64,000 nucleotides of DNA from Sphingomonas kaistensis (GCF_036884275.1 NZ_CP145607.1:783501-847500), one strand, 5' to 3'; positions 53,296 through 62,507 are shown, numbered from the stretch's first letter. The notes: generated by a model not told the origin, from the letters alone. A program made the numbers and translations.

Positions 53296-55208
53296 TTTGG
53301 CTCCAGAAGGATATCGAGGGCGCCCCGCCCTTCGCCTGTTTTGATGAGGCGCGGATAGCGAAGACCGCCGTTCCAGGAAAGAGGCACGGACCGGACGCTG
53401 TCGCCGCGCTTGATCGTCAGGGGGATCGGCGTCGTGCCGCCCTTGGCCGCGGTGATCGCCGCCTTGAGCGCGTCTTCGCTATAGGCCTTCTCGCCGACCG
53501 CGACGATCGTCTGACCGGTGGTGAGGCCGGCCTTGAAGGCGGGACCGTCCCAGATCACGGCGGTGATCTTGCCTTCGCGGTCGAGGCTCATGCCCAGCGA
53601 CCAGCTGTAATTGTGACCGCGCGACGATTTCATCGACGCCGCCAGCGCCGCGTTGGGCGTGTCGGTGTATTCCAGCCGGTAGCCCGAGGCGGTGAAGCCG
53701 TTCAGCGGCGCGCCGGCCGACGACGGCTCGTAGACTCGCTGCTGAAGGAAGCTGCGCCAGTCATAGCGGTGAACGGCGTTCAGGCCCGCCACGATATCGT
53801 CGAGGGTGTAGGTGCGCACGCCCCAATCGCCCTCGCGGGTACCGAAGAAAGCGCGGGCGAAATCATCGAGGCCGCGGCGATTGCCCGTGCCCCTGCGAAT
53901 AATCGCATCGGCTTCTAGCCAGACCAGCATGCCTTCGTTGTAATAATCCTCGTTGCGCTGCCAGCTGGTCCACGCCTTAGGCCGACGCGCCGAGACAATC
54001 GGATCGTTGGTGGTGTCGACCAGCGGGCGCCATTCGCGGCCCTTGGTGAGGTCGAGGGCGGCGGCGATGTTGGCCATCTTGTCCAGCACCTCGGCCTTGG
54101 TCGACAGGCCCGAACGGGCTTCGAGCACGTGGCCCCAGAACTGGGTCTGCCCTTCGTACACCCACAGCAGGCTGTCGCGCATCGGGGTGCGGAAATCGGG
54201 GGTGAACAGGTCGGCGGGGCGGCGGTGCTTGCCGTTCCAGCTGTGCACGAATTCGTGCGGCAGCAGATTGTGGTCGGGGAGACTCGCCTTCCAGTCGGTG
54301 AAGTAGCCGGGGTCGTTCTGGTTTTCGGATGAGCGATGATGCTCGAGCCCGATTCCGCCCATCTTGTCGGTGATGGCGTGGAGGAAATCGTAATGGTCGA
54401 ACTGGCGCGTCCCGAACAGGCGAACGGCCTGGGTCACGAGATTGCGGTGACGCTGAAGCACGTCGGCGGAGACGACCACCTCCTTCGGGCTGTCGGCGAT
54501 CGTGTTGAGGGAGACGTTCTGGCCGAGATCGTCGCGACGGAAATAGCGGCCGGCGAAGATCGGCGAATCCTGCAGCGTCTCGTAGCTGACGGTGTCGTAG
54601 GTGACCCGCGTGCCGGTAGTGGCGGTCGGGCGAAGCGCCGTCGCGGACCGGAAACCGGCGGGGTAAGTGACCGTCGCGCTGACCGGGATGCGCCGCGTGA
54701 AGTAGCCCGCGGGATAGAGCGACACCATCTCGAACTGGAGGTTCAGCATGTCGGGCGTGACGAGGATGCGGCCCTGGTTGCCCTCGGTCGGCGTCATGAA
54801 CTGGAAGCGTGCTTCGATCTCGCTGGCGCCGGCCGGGACATCGACGTGAAAAGCGTAGACCTCGCCTGCGTCGCGCTCCCATTGCAGGGTGCGGCCGCCT
54901 GCGGTGAAGGTCAGGCCCGCCAGCTTTTCGAGTTCGCCGCGCGGGGCGTGCTTGCCGGGCAACCATTGCGGGAACAGCAGGGTCATCCGGCCCGCCTGCA
55001 CGACGGGGATGGTCTGGCGGACGGTCCAGATGCCTTGGCGGAGGTCGCTGACATCGACGTCGAGCCGCATCGTACCGGGAAACGCGACATCGCGGGCGGC
55101 GGGAATCGTCTGCGGAAACTGCACCGGCTGGGGCGCCGACAGCGGGACGATTTGAGCGAGGGCGGGGGAGGCGGCGAACAGCGCCGCGGCAAGATACAAG
55201 CTACGCAT
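53292..55208 (-). CDS. M61-family glycyl aminopeptidase with PDZ domain
   Basis: 638 residues. A signal peptide (ALFAASPALAQ) precedes an N-terminal beta domain; the catalytic zinc motif is HEFVHSWNGKHRRP with the downstream Glu in LLWVYEGQTQFW. A C-terminal PDZ domain spans ~545-625 (KAGLTTGQTIVAVGEKAYSE). The family cleaves N-terminal Gly or Ala from peptides in the periplasm. It is transcribed with ppa, which overlaps it by four bases, and lies head to head with hisS. Confidence 0.92.
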   Translation of the reverse strand: MRSLYLAAALFAASPALAQIVPLSAPQPVQFPQTIPAARDVAFPGTMRLDVDVSDLRQGIWTVRQTIPVVQAGRMTLLFPQWLPGKHAPRGELEKLAGLTFTAGGRTLQWERDAGEVYAFHVDVPAGASEIEARFQFMTPTEGNQGRILVTPDMLNLQFEMVSLYPAGYFTRRIPVSATVTYPAGFRSATALRPTATTGTRVTYDTVSYETLQDSPIFAGRYFRRDDLGQNVSLNTIADSPKEVVVSADVLQRHRNLVTQAVRLFGTRQFDHYDFLHAITDKMGGIGLEHHRSSENQNDPGYFTDWKASLPDHNLLPHEFVHSWNGKHRRPADLFTPDFRTPMRDSLLWVYEGQTQFWGHVLEARSGLSTKAEVLDKMANIAAALDLTKGREWRPLVDTTNDPIVSARRPKAWTSWQRNEDYYNEGMLVWLEADAIIRRGTGNRRGLDDFARAFFGTREGDWGVRTYTLDDIVAGLNAVHRYDWRSFLQQRVYEPSSAGAPLNGFTASGYRLEYTDTPNAALAASMKSSRGHNYSWSLGMSLDREGKITAVIWDGPAFKAGLTTGQTIVAVGEKAYSEDALKAAITAAKGGTTPIPLTIKRGDSVRSVPLSWNGGLRYPRLIKTGEGRGALDILLEPK

Positions 55209-55260
55209 GACCCCCGCCTAGCCACGGCGGCGCGGGGCGGCTAGTGGCTGCGCCACATTC

Positions 55261-56499
55261 ATGGCCCAGATCAACACGCCCCAACCCGTCCGCGGCATGC
55301 AGTCGCTCCTTGGCGAGGAAGCCGACCGCTTCGCGCATGTCGTCGCGACCTTCGAGCGCGTCCGCCGCCTGTTCGGCTTTCGCCGGGTCGAGGTGCCGGT
55401 GCTCGAGCCGACCGCAGTGTTCGCCCGCTCGCTCGGCGAGACGACCGACGTGGTGTCCAAGGAGATGTACACGTTCGAGGATCGCTCGGGCGACAGCGTC
55501 ACGCTTCGGCCGGAGTTCACCGCCGGAATTGCGCGAGCGTATCTGACCGAGGGCTGGCAGCAGTTTGTGCCGCTGAAGGCCGCGACCCACGGGCCGGCGT
55601 TCCGTTACGAACGGCCGCAGAAGGGCCGCTTCCGGCAATTCCACCAGCTCGACGCCGAAATCCTCGGCGCGGTCGAGCCGCAGGCCGATGTCGAGGTGCT
55701 GAGCTTCGCCTCGCAGCTGCTGGCCGAGCTGGGTGTCGGCGGGAATGTGGTGTGCAAGCTTAATACGCTCGGTGATCCGGCAACGCGCGCGGCGTGGCGC
55801 GATGCGCTGCACGCGCATTTCGCGTCGCATCGCGCGGATCTGAGCGAGGACAGCCGCGACCGGCTCGACCGCAATCCGGTGCGGATCCTCGACAGCAAGG
55901 CGCATGCCGACTGGCCGATCGTCGATTCGGCGCCGGTGATCGACGACTTCCTGACCGCCGAAGCGAGCGACTTCTTCGCCGCGGTGACCGCCGGGCTCGA
56001 CGCCGCCGGGGTGGCATGGGAGCGTGCGCCGCGGCTAGTCCGCGGGCTCGATTATTATCGTCACACCGCCTTCGAGTTCGTTACCGATGCGCTGGGCGCG
56101 CAGGGGACGGTGCTGGCGGGTGGGCGCTATGATGGCTTGGTCGAGGCATTGGGCGGTCCGCATACCCCGGCGATCGGCTGGGCGGCGGGGATCGAGCGGC
56201 TGTCGATGCTGATCGATGCGCCGGCACCGCAGACCGCCGAGATTGCGGTGGTGGCGGAAAATGCAGCGGTGGAAGCGGAAGCGATCGGGACCGCGGCGCG
56301 GCTTCGCGCCGCCGGCTTCGTCGTCGAGCTCTACGTGACGGGCAGTCCGCGCAAGCGATTCCAGCGCGCTTCCAAATCCGGTCCGGGCGCGGTGCTAGCC
56401 CTCGACGTGCGCGACGGCGAGCAAGTTCGCAACTTCAAGCCGTTTTCGCTGCCACAGGCTCGGATCGATCAGGCCCAGCAAGTCGCGACCGGCGCATGA
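55261..56499 (+). CDS. hisS: Histidyl-tRNA synthetase
   Basis: 412 residues. Class II motifs: motif 1 region with [20 protein letters not shown], motif 2 [20 protein letters not shown], the HisRS-specific [14 protein letters not shown] (His A) and motif 3 [13 protein letters not shown]. The C-terminal anticodon domain (~315-412; [33 protein letters not shown]) is complete. The full anticodon domain and HisA motif separate it from the HisZ regulatory paralogue. It overlaps prfA by four bases, starting the hisS-prfA-prmC-DUF4167 run. Confidence 0.93.
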   Translation: MAQINTPQPVRGMQSLLGEEADRFAHVVATFERVRRLFGFRRVEVPVLEPTAVFARSLGETTDVVSKEMYTFEDRSGDSVTLRPEFTAGIARAYLTEGWQQFVPLKAATHGPAFRYERPQKGRFRQFHQLDAEILGAVEPQADVEVLSFASQLLAELGVGGNVVCKLNTLGDPATRAAWRDALHAHFASHRADLSEDSRDRLDRNPVRILDSKAHADWPIVDSAPVIDDFLTAEASDFFAAVTAGLDAAGVAWERAPRLVRGLDYYRHTAFEFVTDALGAQGTVLAGGRYDGLVEALGGPHTPAIGWAAGIERLSMLIDAPAPQTAEIAVVAENAAVEAEAIGTAARLRAAGFVVELYVTGSPRKRFQRASKSGPGAVLALDVRDGEQVRNFKPFSLPQARIDQAQQVATGA

Positions 56500-57575
56500 C
56501 GACCATTTCCTCCGAACGGATCGCGCAGATCGAGGCGCGGCGGCAGGAATTGTCGGCGATGATGGCCGGCGGCGATCTGCCGGCGGAGGAATTCGTCCGC
56601 CTGAGCAAGGAATATGCGCAGATCGAGCCAGTCGCGGCGGCGGCGCGTGAAGTGCGGCGGCTTCGGGCCGAGCGCGAGAGCCTTGGCACGATGACCCGCG
56701 ACGGGGACGAGGAATTGCGCGCGATGGCGGCCGAGGAACTGGCGCTGATCGAGGCAGCGCTGCCGAAGGCCGAGCACACATTGGCATTGCAACTGCTCCC
56801 CAAGGACAGCGCCGACGAACGCGCCGCGATGCTCGAAGTGCGCGCCGGAACGGGCGGGGACGAAGCGGCGCTGTTCGCCGGCGATCTGCTGCGCATGTAT
56901 CAGCGCTTTGCCGACGAATATGGCTGGAAGTTCGAGCTGATCAGCGCCTCGCAATCCGAGGTCGGAGGCTACAAGGAAGCGGTCGCCTCGATCAACGGCA
57001 ACGGCGTCTTCGCGCGGCTGAAGTTCGAAAGCGGCGTGCACCGGGTGCAGCGCGTACCCGCGACCGAAAGCGGCGGGCGGATCCATACTTCGGCGGCGAC
57101 CGTGGCGGTGTTGCCGGAGGCCGAGGAAGTCGACGTCCAGATCGACGACAAGGACCTGCGGATCGACGTCTATCGGTCGAGCGGTCCGGGCGGCCAGTCG
57201 GTCAATACCACCGATTCGGCGGTGCGTATCACACATTTGCCGACCGGGCTGGTGGTCATCCAGCAGGACGAGAAGAGCCAGCACAAGAACAAGGCCAAGG
57301 CGCTGAAGGTGCTTCGGACCCGCCTGTTCGAGCTGGAGCGCGAGCGGCTGGCGAGCGAGCGGGCGGGCGCGCGGCGGAGCATGGTCGGATCGGGCGACCG
57401 GTCCGAACGCATCCGCACCTATAATTTCCCGCAAGGTCGCGTGACCGATCACCGGATCAACCTGACGCTGCACAAATTGCCCGAAATCCTCGAAGGGCCG
57501 GGGCTGAAAGAGCTGACCGAGGCGCTGATTGCCGAGGACGAGGCGGAGCGGCTGGCCGGGCTCGAGGATGGCTGA
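56496..57575 (+). CDS. prfA: Peptide chain release factor 1
   Basis: 359 residues. An N-terminal helical domain (~1-100) precedes the codon-reading PAT tripeptide in [14 protein letters not shown], and the GGQ motif [18 protein letters not shown] that triggers peptidyl-tRNA hydrolysis. PAT identifies RF1 (UAA and UAG), separating it from RF2. It is translationally coupled to hisS and followed by its methyltransferase gene prmC after 12 bases, which modifies the GGQ glutamine. Confidence 0.97.
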   Translation: MTTISSERIAQIEARRQELSAMMAGGDLPAEEFVRLSKEYAQIEPVAAAAREVRRLRAERESLGTMTRDGDEELRAMAAEELALIEAALPKAEHTLALQLLPKDSADERAAMLEVRAGTGGDEAALFAGDLLRMYQRFADEYGWKFELISASQSEVGGYKEAVASINGNGVFARLKFESGVHRVQRVPATESGGRIHTSAATVAVLPEAEEVDVQIDDKDLRIDVYRSSGPGGQSVNTTDSAVRITHLPTGLVVIQQDEKSQHKNKAKALKVLRTRLFELERERLASERAGARRSMVGSGDRSERIRTYNFPQGRVTDHRINLTLHKLPEILEGPGLKELTEALIAEDEAERLAGLEDG

Positions 57576-57587
57576 GGCCAGCTCCTC

Positions 57588-58412
57588 ATGAAAACGGTCG
57601 AGCGCGCGTTGCAGGAAGCGGTGCGGCGGCTGCCCGACTGCACCGACACGCCGCGGCTCGATGCCGAACTGCTGCTCGCCCACGCCTACGGGATCGAACG
57701 CGACGAGCTGCTGTTGCGCCCGCCGACCGCACCGGTACCGGCAGGCTTCGCCGACCTGCTCGACCGGCGCTGCGCGGGCGAACCGGTGGCGTACATCATC
57801 GGTCACCGCGCCTTCTGGAACATCGAACTGGAAGTCGGGCCGGGCGCGCTGATCCCGCGGCCCGACAGCGAGACGCTGATCGAGGCGGCGTGCGAGCATT
57901 TCGCCCGCGGCGACGGACCCGAGCGCATCCTCGACCTCGGCGCCGGGCCGGGCACCCTGCTGCTCGCCGCGCTCGACCAATGGCCGCGGGCGACCGGACT
58001 GGGCATCGATTCGAGCGAGGCGGCGCTGGCCTATGCGCAGCGCAATGCGCAGCGACTGGGCCTGGCGCCGCGGGCGCAGTTCCGCCGCGGGGACTGGGCG
58101 AAAAAGGTCACCGAGCGGTTCGACCTGTTGCTGTGCAACCCGCCTTACGTCGCCGAGAATGCCGAGCTCGGTCCCGGCGTGAAGGAGCATGAACCGGCCG
58201 AAGCGCTGTTCGGCGGCGCCGACGGGCTCGACGATTATCGCCGGCTGGCACCCGAAGTCGGGCGGCTGCTCGCGCCCGGCGGGCTGGCGGCGATCGAGAT
58301 CGGCTATGACCAGGGCGAGAGCGCGGCGGCGCTGTTTGCCGCGCAAGGGCTCGAGCCAATGCTGGCGCGCGACCTTGGCGGGCGGCCGCGCGCGCTGCTG
58401 ATAAAGGCCTGA
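57588..58412 (+). CDS. prmC: Release factor glutamine methyltransferase PrmC
   Basis: 274 residues. An N-terminal helical domain (~1-75) recognises the release factor; the Rossmann methyltransferase core has ILDLGAGPGTLLLAAL (SAM site) and the catalytic NPPY in LLLCNPPYVAENAEL. It N5-methylates the glutamine of the GGQ motif in RF1 and RF2. It follows prfA directly. The last residues (GGRPRALLIKA) are typical. The DUF4167 gene follows after a 230-base gap with its own promoter. Confidence 0.96.
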   Translation: MKTVERALQEAVRRLPDCTDTPRLDAELLLAHAYGIERDELLLRPPTAPVPAGFADLLDRRCAGEPVAYIIGHRAFWNIELEVGPGALIPRPDSETLIEAACEHFARGDGPERILDLGAGPGTLLLAALDQWPRATGLGIDSSEAALAYAQRNAQRLGLAPRAQFRRGDWAKKVTERFDLLLCNPPYVAENAELGPGVKEHEPAEALFGGADGLDDYRRLAPEVGRLLAPGGLAAIEIGYDQGESAAALFAAQGLEPMLARDLGGRPRALLIKA

Positions 58413-58422
58413 CGCAAAAAGA

Positions 58423-58451
58423 CTTGGAAAAACCGCGGCTCGCGGCTACAT
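58423..58451 (+). promoter_or_regulatory. Promoter candidate for the DUF4167 gene
   Basis: -35 CTTGGA (58423-58428), 17-base spacer, -10 CTACAT (58446-58451), matching the alphaproteobacterial CTTG-N17-CTAnnT theme. It sits 11 bases after the prmC stop and leaves a leader of about 190 bases before the start codon, in which no gene is seen. Confidence 0.55.
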
Positions 58452-58645
58452 CTTGCTCAGCACCGGTCCGCTTTGTGGAGCCGACCGAGGCAACCCCCTA
58501 CTACCTCTTTCGGTTTTCGTGGCCCAGTGGCGCGACGGCCAGGACGAAACAGGGGCCTCCGGGAACGAGCGGTTCGTGCCCGGCACCGCAGCTCACGCGC
58601 TTCGAGGATTTGTTCGGCGCCAGTGGTCAAGGAACGTCACGCTTG

Positions 58646-59491
58646 ATGAACAATCGCCAGGGCGGCCGCCGTCGCGGTCGTGGGGGTCAGCAGCCGCGAG
58701 GTATCGGGGGAGGCGGAGGCGGCGGTGGCCGCGATCAGCGCAGTCGGGGCAATGCCGCCCAGCTTCTCGAAAAATACAAGAACATGGCCCGCGACGCGCA
58801 GCTCGCCGGGGATCGTGTTCAGACCGAATATTATCTGCAGTTCGCGGATCATTATTTCCGCGTGCTGGGCGAAACCCGCTCGCGCTTTGAGGATCAGCGT
58901 CCCTCGCAGGACGATGAGGACGAAGGCGAGGACGAGGGCTTCGACGGCGAGGGCGACGAGGAATCGTTCGATCAGCCGCGGCAGGACCGCCAGGAGCGTC
59001 CCGAGCGGCAGGATCGTCAGCCGCGTGGTGATCGCTATGAGCGCCGTGATCGCAATCGCGACGACCGTCCGCGCGAGGATCGCCAGCCGCGCGAGGACCG
59101 GCCCCGTGAAGATCGCCAGCCGCGTGACGACCGTCCTCGTGAGGACCGCCAGCCGCGTGACGACCGTCCTCGTGAGGACCGCCAGCCGCGCGACGACCGT
59201 CCGCGTGACGATCGACCCCGCGAAGAGCGTCAGCCCCGCGAAGATCGCCAGCCGCGTGAGGACCGTCCTCGCCGCGAGCGGGCCGAGCGCCGCCCGCGTG
59301 CGGAGGAGCAGGTCGAGCCGGCAGTTGCCGAGCCGCAGATCGGCAGCGGGATCGCCGATTTCCTTCCGCCCGCGATCGGTCCAATCAGTGACGTGAGCCA
59401 GGATGAAGGCGAGGCCGAAGCACCCCGTCCGCGCCGCCGCACGCGCCGCAAGATCGAAGACAATGACGAGGGCGTGGCTCCGGCCGCCTGA
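58646..59491 (+). CDS. DUF4167 RNA-binding-type protein
   Basis: 281 residues from the ATG at 58646; a TTG one codon earlier is also possible, AAGGA being 12 bases upstream. The N terminus is Arg/Gly-rich (NNRQGGRRRGRGGQQPRGIG), the family core is LEKYKNMARDAQLAGDRVQ followed by YYLQFADHYFRVLGE, and residues ~115-225 are a repetitive charged tail of R-E-D-R-Q-P-R-(E/D)-D-R-P units of 11 residues. DUF4167 is found in nearly all alphaproteobacteria behind prmC; the function is unproven, with ribosome or RNA association inferred from the basic arm. The long untranslated leader and own promoter suggest control apart from prfA-prmC. Confidence 0.85.
   Translation: MNNRQGGRRRGRGGQQPRGIGGGGGGGGRDQRSRGNAAQLLEKYKNMARDAQLAGDRVQTEYYLQFADHYFRVLGETRSRFEDQRPSQDDEDEGEDEGFDGEGDEESFDQPRQDRQERPERQDRQPRGDRYERRDRNRDDRPREDRQPREDRPREDRQPRDDRPREDRQPRDDRPREDRQPRDDRPRDDRPREERQPREDRQPREDRPRRERAERRPRAEEQVEPAVAEPQIGSGIADFLPPAIGPISDVSQDEGEAEAPRPRRRTRRKIEDNDEGVAPAA
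59071..59270 (+). repeat. 33-bp tandem repeats within the DUF4167 gene
   Basis: Two adjacent 33-base units starting CGTGACGACCGTCCTC at 59122 and 59155 are identical; flanking units from 59071 to 59270 are diverged copies. Each encodes the 11-residue motif D-R-Q-P-R-D-D-R-P-R-E. Perfect neighbouring copies suggest recent slippage, so repeat number may vary between strains. Confidence 0.75.
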
Positions 59492-59531
59492 TCCTGCTGG
59501 CTGGCTGAGCCGGCAGCACCATTGACGATCA

Positions 59532-59546
59532 TGTAACAATATTACA
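59532..59546. promoter_or_regulatory. TGTAA-N5-TTACA palindrome upstream of DUF4139 genes
   Basis: Perfect inverted repeat TGTAA (59532-59536), CAATA, TTACA (59542-59546), in an AT-rich island within GC-rich DNA. It directly precedes the long hairpin that covers the ribosome site. It has the size of a transcription-factor operator; the protein is unknown. Confidence 0.5.
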
Positions 59547-59579
59547 GGCTCCTTCCCGACATTAGGGGAAGGAGCCTGT
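59544..59579 (+). promoter_or_regulatory. 14-bp hairpin sequestering the DUF4139 ribosome-binding site
   Basis: Perfect inverted repeat: ACAGGCTCCTTCCC (59544-59557) pairs with GGGAAGGAGCCTGT (59566-59579) across an eight-base loop. The right arm contains the ribosome site AAGGAG (59569-59574) and ends two bases before the ATG at 59582. In RNA it would hide the ribosome site completely; it has no T-run and lies within, not after, the translated unit. Confidence 0.75.
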
Positions 59580-59581
59580 TG

Positions 59582-60994
59582 ATGCGTCTGCTCGTGGCAC
59601 TTGTGGCAGCGGCCGCCGCGCCGCTTTCCGCCCAGTCGACCGCCCCGCAGGCGATCCCCGCCCCCAATGCGAGCGGGCAGGGCGATGTCGCGGTCACCAT
59701 CTACAACAACGATCTCGCGCTGGTGCAGGACCGGCGCGATCTCACGCTGCCCGCGGGACGCTCGCGGCAGGAGTTTCCCGACGTATCGGCGCGGATCCGG
59801 GCGGAAACCGTTACCCTGACCGGAAGCGGCATCGGGATCGTCGAACAGAATTTCGATTACGATCTGCTGAGCCCGTCGGCGCTGATGCAGAAGGCGGTGG
59901 GGGAGACCATCACCCTCGTCCGGGTCAATCCGGCGACCGGTGCGGAAACGCGCGAGCGGGCGCGGGTGCTGGCGGCCAATGGCGGCGTGGTGCTGCAGAT
60001 CGGTGAGCGGATCGAAGTGCTGCGCGACGACGGGCTGCCGGTGCGGGTGATCTTCGACAAGGTGCCGGAGGGCCTGCGTCCGCGCCCGACGCTGTCGGTG
60101 ACCCTCACCGCACCGCGCGCCGGGCGGCAGCCGGTGACGCTGACCTATCTGACGCCGGGGCTGGCCTGGGATGCCGATTATGTCGCGCTGTTCGACGAAG
60201 CCGCCGGGCGGATGGACGTGCAGGGCTGGATCACGCTGAACAACCGCAGCGGGACGGCCTATCGCAATGCCGACGTGGTGCTGGTCGCGGGATCGGTGGG
60301 CAATGCCGAGCAGCGGAGCCGCTACCCGTCGCCGCCACCATCGGCTGACGTCATGGCGGCGGGCACCGACAGCGCGACCCGGGCGCGGGTGGGCGACTTC
60401 TATCTTTATCCGCTTCCGCAGCGAACCACGATCGCGCAGGCGCAGCAGAAGCAGGTCAGCTTTCTCGACGTCAGCGGGACGCCTGCAACCCGGGCTTACG
60501 AATATCGCAACCAATGGCTCGGCACGACCGAGCAGCCGGTCAGCGCCAATTCGGTGCTGCGCTTTTCCACGGGGAGCCGTCAGGGTCTTGGCGATGCGCT
60601 GCCGGCGGGGACTGTGCGGGTCTATCAGCGCGATACCCGCGGCACCCCGCAATTCGTCGGCGAATCGCGGATCGGCCACACGCCGATGGGCAGCGATCTT
60701 GGTCTGACGACGGGGCAGGCGTTCGATATCAAGGTGCAGCCGACGGTGACCGAGCGGACTCGGCTGAGTTCCGATGGAAGCCGGTGGCGAACCGCGATGC
60801 GCTATCGGCTCACCAATGCCTCGCCGCGGGCGGTGACGGTGGATTTGCTGCAGGACGGATTAGGGGGCGACACGCGGATCGTCAGTGAAAGCCAGACGAG
60901 CGAGCGCCGCAGCGCCAACGCCGCGCTATGGCGGGTGACGGTGCCGGCCAATGGCGAGGCGAACGTGACCGCCACCGTCGACTCGCGCTTTTAG
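59582..60994 (+). CDS. DUF4139 protein, first copy, exported
   Basis: 470 residues from the ATG at 59582 with AAGGAG upstream. A signal peptide (MRLLVALVAAAAAPLSAQ) is followed by a mucoidy-inhibitor-A-like DUF4139 domain: DVAVTIYNNDLALVQDRRDL, VGETITLVRVNPATGAETRE, FDKVPEGLRPRPTLSVTLTA and LTYLTPGLAWDADYVALF near the middle, WITLNNRSGTAYRNADVVLV, then a barrel-like C-terminal half ending in VTVPANGEANVTATVDSRF. The role is unknown; relatives are periplasmic or outer-membrane proteins. The gene is preceded by a perfect hairpin over its ribosome site and followed after four bases by a second DUF4139 gene. Confidence 0.85.
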   Translation: MRLLVALVAAAAAPLSAQSTAPQAIPAPNASGQGDVAVTIYNNDLALVQDRRDLTLPAGRSRQEFPDVSARIRAETVTLTGSGIGIVEQNFDYDLLSPSALMQKAVGETITLVRVNPATGAETRERARVLAANGGVVLQIGERIEVLRDDGLPVRVIFDKVPEGLRPRPTLSVTLTAPRAGRQPVTLTYLTPGLAWDADYVALFDEAAGRMDVQGWITLNNRSGTAYRNADVVLVAGSVGNAEQRSRYPSPPPSADVMAAGTDSATRARVGDFYLYPLPQRTTIAQAQQKQVSFLDVSGTPATRAYEYRNQWLGTTEQPVSANSVLRFSTGSRQGLGDALPAGTVRVYQRDTRGTPQFVGESRIGHTPMGSDLGLTTGQAFDIKVQPTVTERTRLSSDGSRWRTAMRYRLTNASPRAVTVDLLQDGLGGDTRIVSESQTSERRSANAALWRVTVPANGEANVTATVDSRF

Positions 60995-60998
60995 GCCG

Positions 60999-62507
60999 AT
61001 GCGGGCCGCCGCGCTGTTGGCGCTGTGCCTCGCCGGCCCGGCGCTCGGCCAGACGGTGATCACCTCGCCCGCGCCGGAGCGGGTCAGGGTGACGATCTAT
61101 CGCGATCAGAGCCGCGGCAATGAACGGCCGCAACGCCAGTGGCTGAACGGCTATGCGCTGATCAGCGAAACCCGCGCCATCGCCATCCCCGCCGGTGAAA
61201 CGGACTTGCGCTTCGAGGGCGTCGCGAGCGGCATCGTCCCGCAAAGCGCGATCGTCGGCGGCATTCCTCAAGGTTTGCTCGAGCGAAATCGCGATGCGCT
61301 GCTGTTGTCGGCGGGGAGCCTTGTCGACCGCACGCTCGGCCAGCGGGTCAGCCTTCGCCGAACCGACCGCGCGACGGGCGAGGTAACGGAGCAGGACGCG
61401 GTGGTGCGCACGGGCAGCGACGGCGGCGTGGTGCTGCAGACTGCCGCAGGGGTCGAAGCGCTGCGCTGCACCGGACTGGCCGAGACGTTGGTGTATGACC
61501 GCGTGCCTGCCGGCCTGTCGGCGCGCCCAATGCTGTCGGTCCGGGTCCGCGCTAGGCAGCCGCTAAACGCTACGGTGACCTTATCGTATCTCGCTACCGG
61601 GTTCGACTGGCAGGCGGATTATGTGGCGTTGTTGTCGCCCGACGAGCGGACCGTGCAGCTTCAGGCGTGGCTGACCCTCGCCAGCACCGACGAGACGAGC
61701 TTTGTCGGCGCGACCACACAGGCTGTCGCGGGACGGGTCAACCGCGAGCGGACCGATGTGCCGCCGGTCTCGGCCCCGCCGCTGCGGCTGCAATGCTGGC
61801 CGGCGGCGACGACGACCACGCTCGTCAGGGGTCCCGACGGCGAATTCTATGCCGACGCGGAGTCATTCCCGATCCCGCCACCGCCTCCCCCACCGCCCCC
61901 GCCGATGGCGGCAGAGATCGTGGTGATGGGGTCCCGAATCATGGCCGAGCGCGAGCGGCTCGGCGATCTGCAATTGTATCGCATTCCCGAACCGGTGACG
62001 GTCGCGGCCAAGGCGCAGAAGCAGGTCGGGTTGATCGATCAGCCGGTGGTCAAGGTGCAGCCGGTTTATCGCTTTTTCTTCGATGCCGAGGATTCGGATG
62101 GCGACGAGGAAGGACAGTTGGTCCTGCGCGCGCAGAATCGTGCCTCGGATGGCCTCGGCCTGCCCCTGCCGGCCGGAAACCTCGTGCTGTTTGCGACCGG
62201 GGCAAGCCGTCCGCTGATGATCGGCGAAGGATCGGTCCGGGACACCGCGGTCGGCGAAAAGGTCGAAGTGAACGTCGCGACGTCAGGCGGCGTGCGGGCA
62301 CGGCTTGGCGGAGAAGGTTCGGAACGGCGTTCGCTGACCCTGACCAACGATCGCTCGGTTCCGGTCGCGGTCGAGGTCGAGCTTGGCCGCGACGACGGGG
62401 TGTCGATCGACGCGCCGAAGCTCATCCGCCGCGACGGCAAGCTGCTGTGGCTTGTAACCGTTCCGGCGAACGGCACCGCGACGCTGGCTTATCGCCTCCG
62501 GCGCTAG
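60999..62507 (+). CDS. DUF4139 protein, second copy, with Pro-rich insertion
   Basis: 502 residues. A signal peptide (LLALCLAGPALGQ) precedes the same domain as its neighbour: RVRVTIYRDQSRGNERPQRQ, TRTLGQRVSLRRTDRATGEV-type loop, VYDRVPAGLSARPMLSVRVR, LSYLATGFDWQADYVALLSP, and the end TVPANGTATLAYRLRR. Identity to copy one is partial. Near residues 290-300 a run of prolines (PIPPPPPPPPPPMAAE) is followed by EIVVMGSRIMAERERLGDLQ, a stretch resembling the plug-entry motif of TonB receptors. This insertion is absent from copy one. The two genes are four bases apart and surely cotranscribed. Function unknown. Confidence 0.82.
   Translation: MRAAALLALCLAGPALGQTVITSPAPERVRVTIYRDQSRGNERPQRQWLNGYALISETRAIAIPAGETDLRFEGVASGIVPQSAIVGGIPQGLLERNRDALLLSAGSLVDRTLGQRVSLRRTDRATGEVTEQDAVVRTGSDGGVVLQTAAGVEALRCTGLAETLVYDRVPAGLSARPMLSVRVRARQPLNATVTLSYLATGFDWQADYVALLSPDERTVQLQAWLTLASTDETSFVGATTQAVAGRVNRERTDVPPVSAPPLRLQCWPAATTTTLVRGPDGEFYADAESFPIPPPPPPPPPPMAAEIVVMGSRIMAERERLGDLQLYRIPEPVTVAAKAQKQVGLIDQPVVKVQPVYRFFFDAEDSDGDEEGQLVLRAQNRASDGLGLPLPAGNLVLFATGASRPLMIGEGSVRDTAVGEKVEVNVATSGGVRARLGGEGSERRSLTLTNDRSVPVAVEVELGRDDGVSIDAPKLIRRDGKLLWLVTVPANGTATLAYRLRR

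Noticed and set aside
55261..56499. HisZ (regulatory paralogue) instead of hisS
   Set aside because: The protein has the HisA RGLDYY motif, full motif 2 and a complete anticodon-binding domain, and heads a translation-gene operon.
59071..59270. 33-bp repeats as a CRISPR array
   Set aside because: Copies are directly adjacent with no spacers and lie in frame within a coding sequence.
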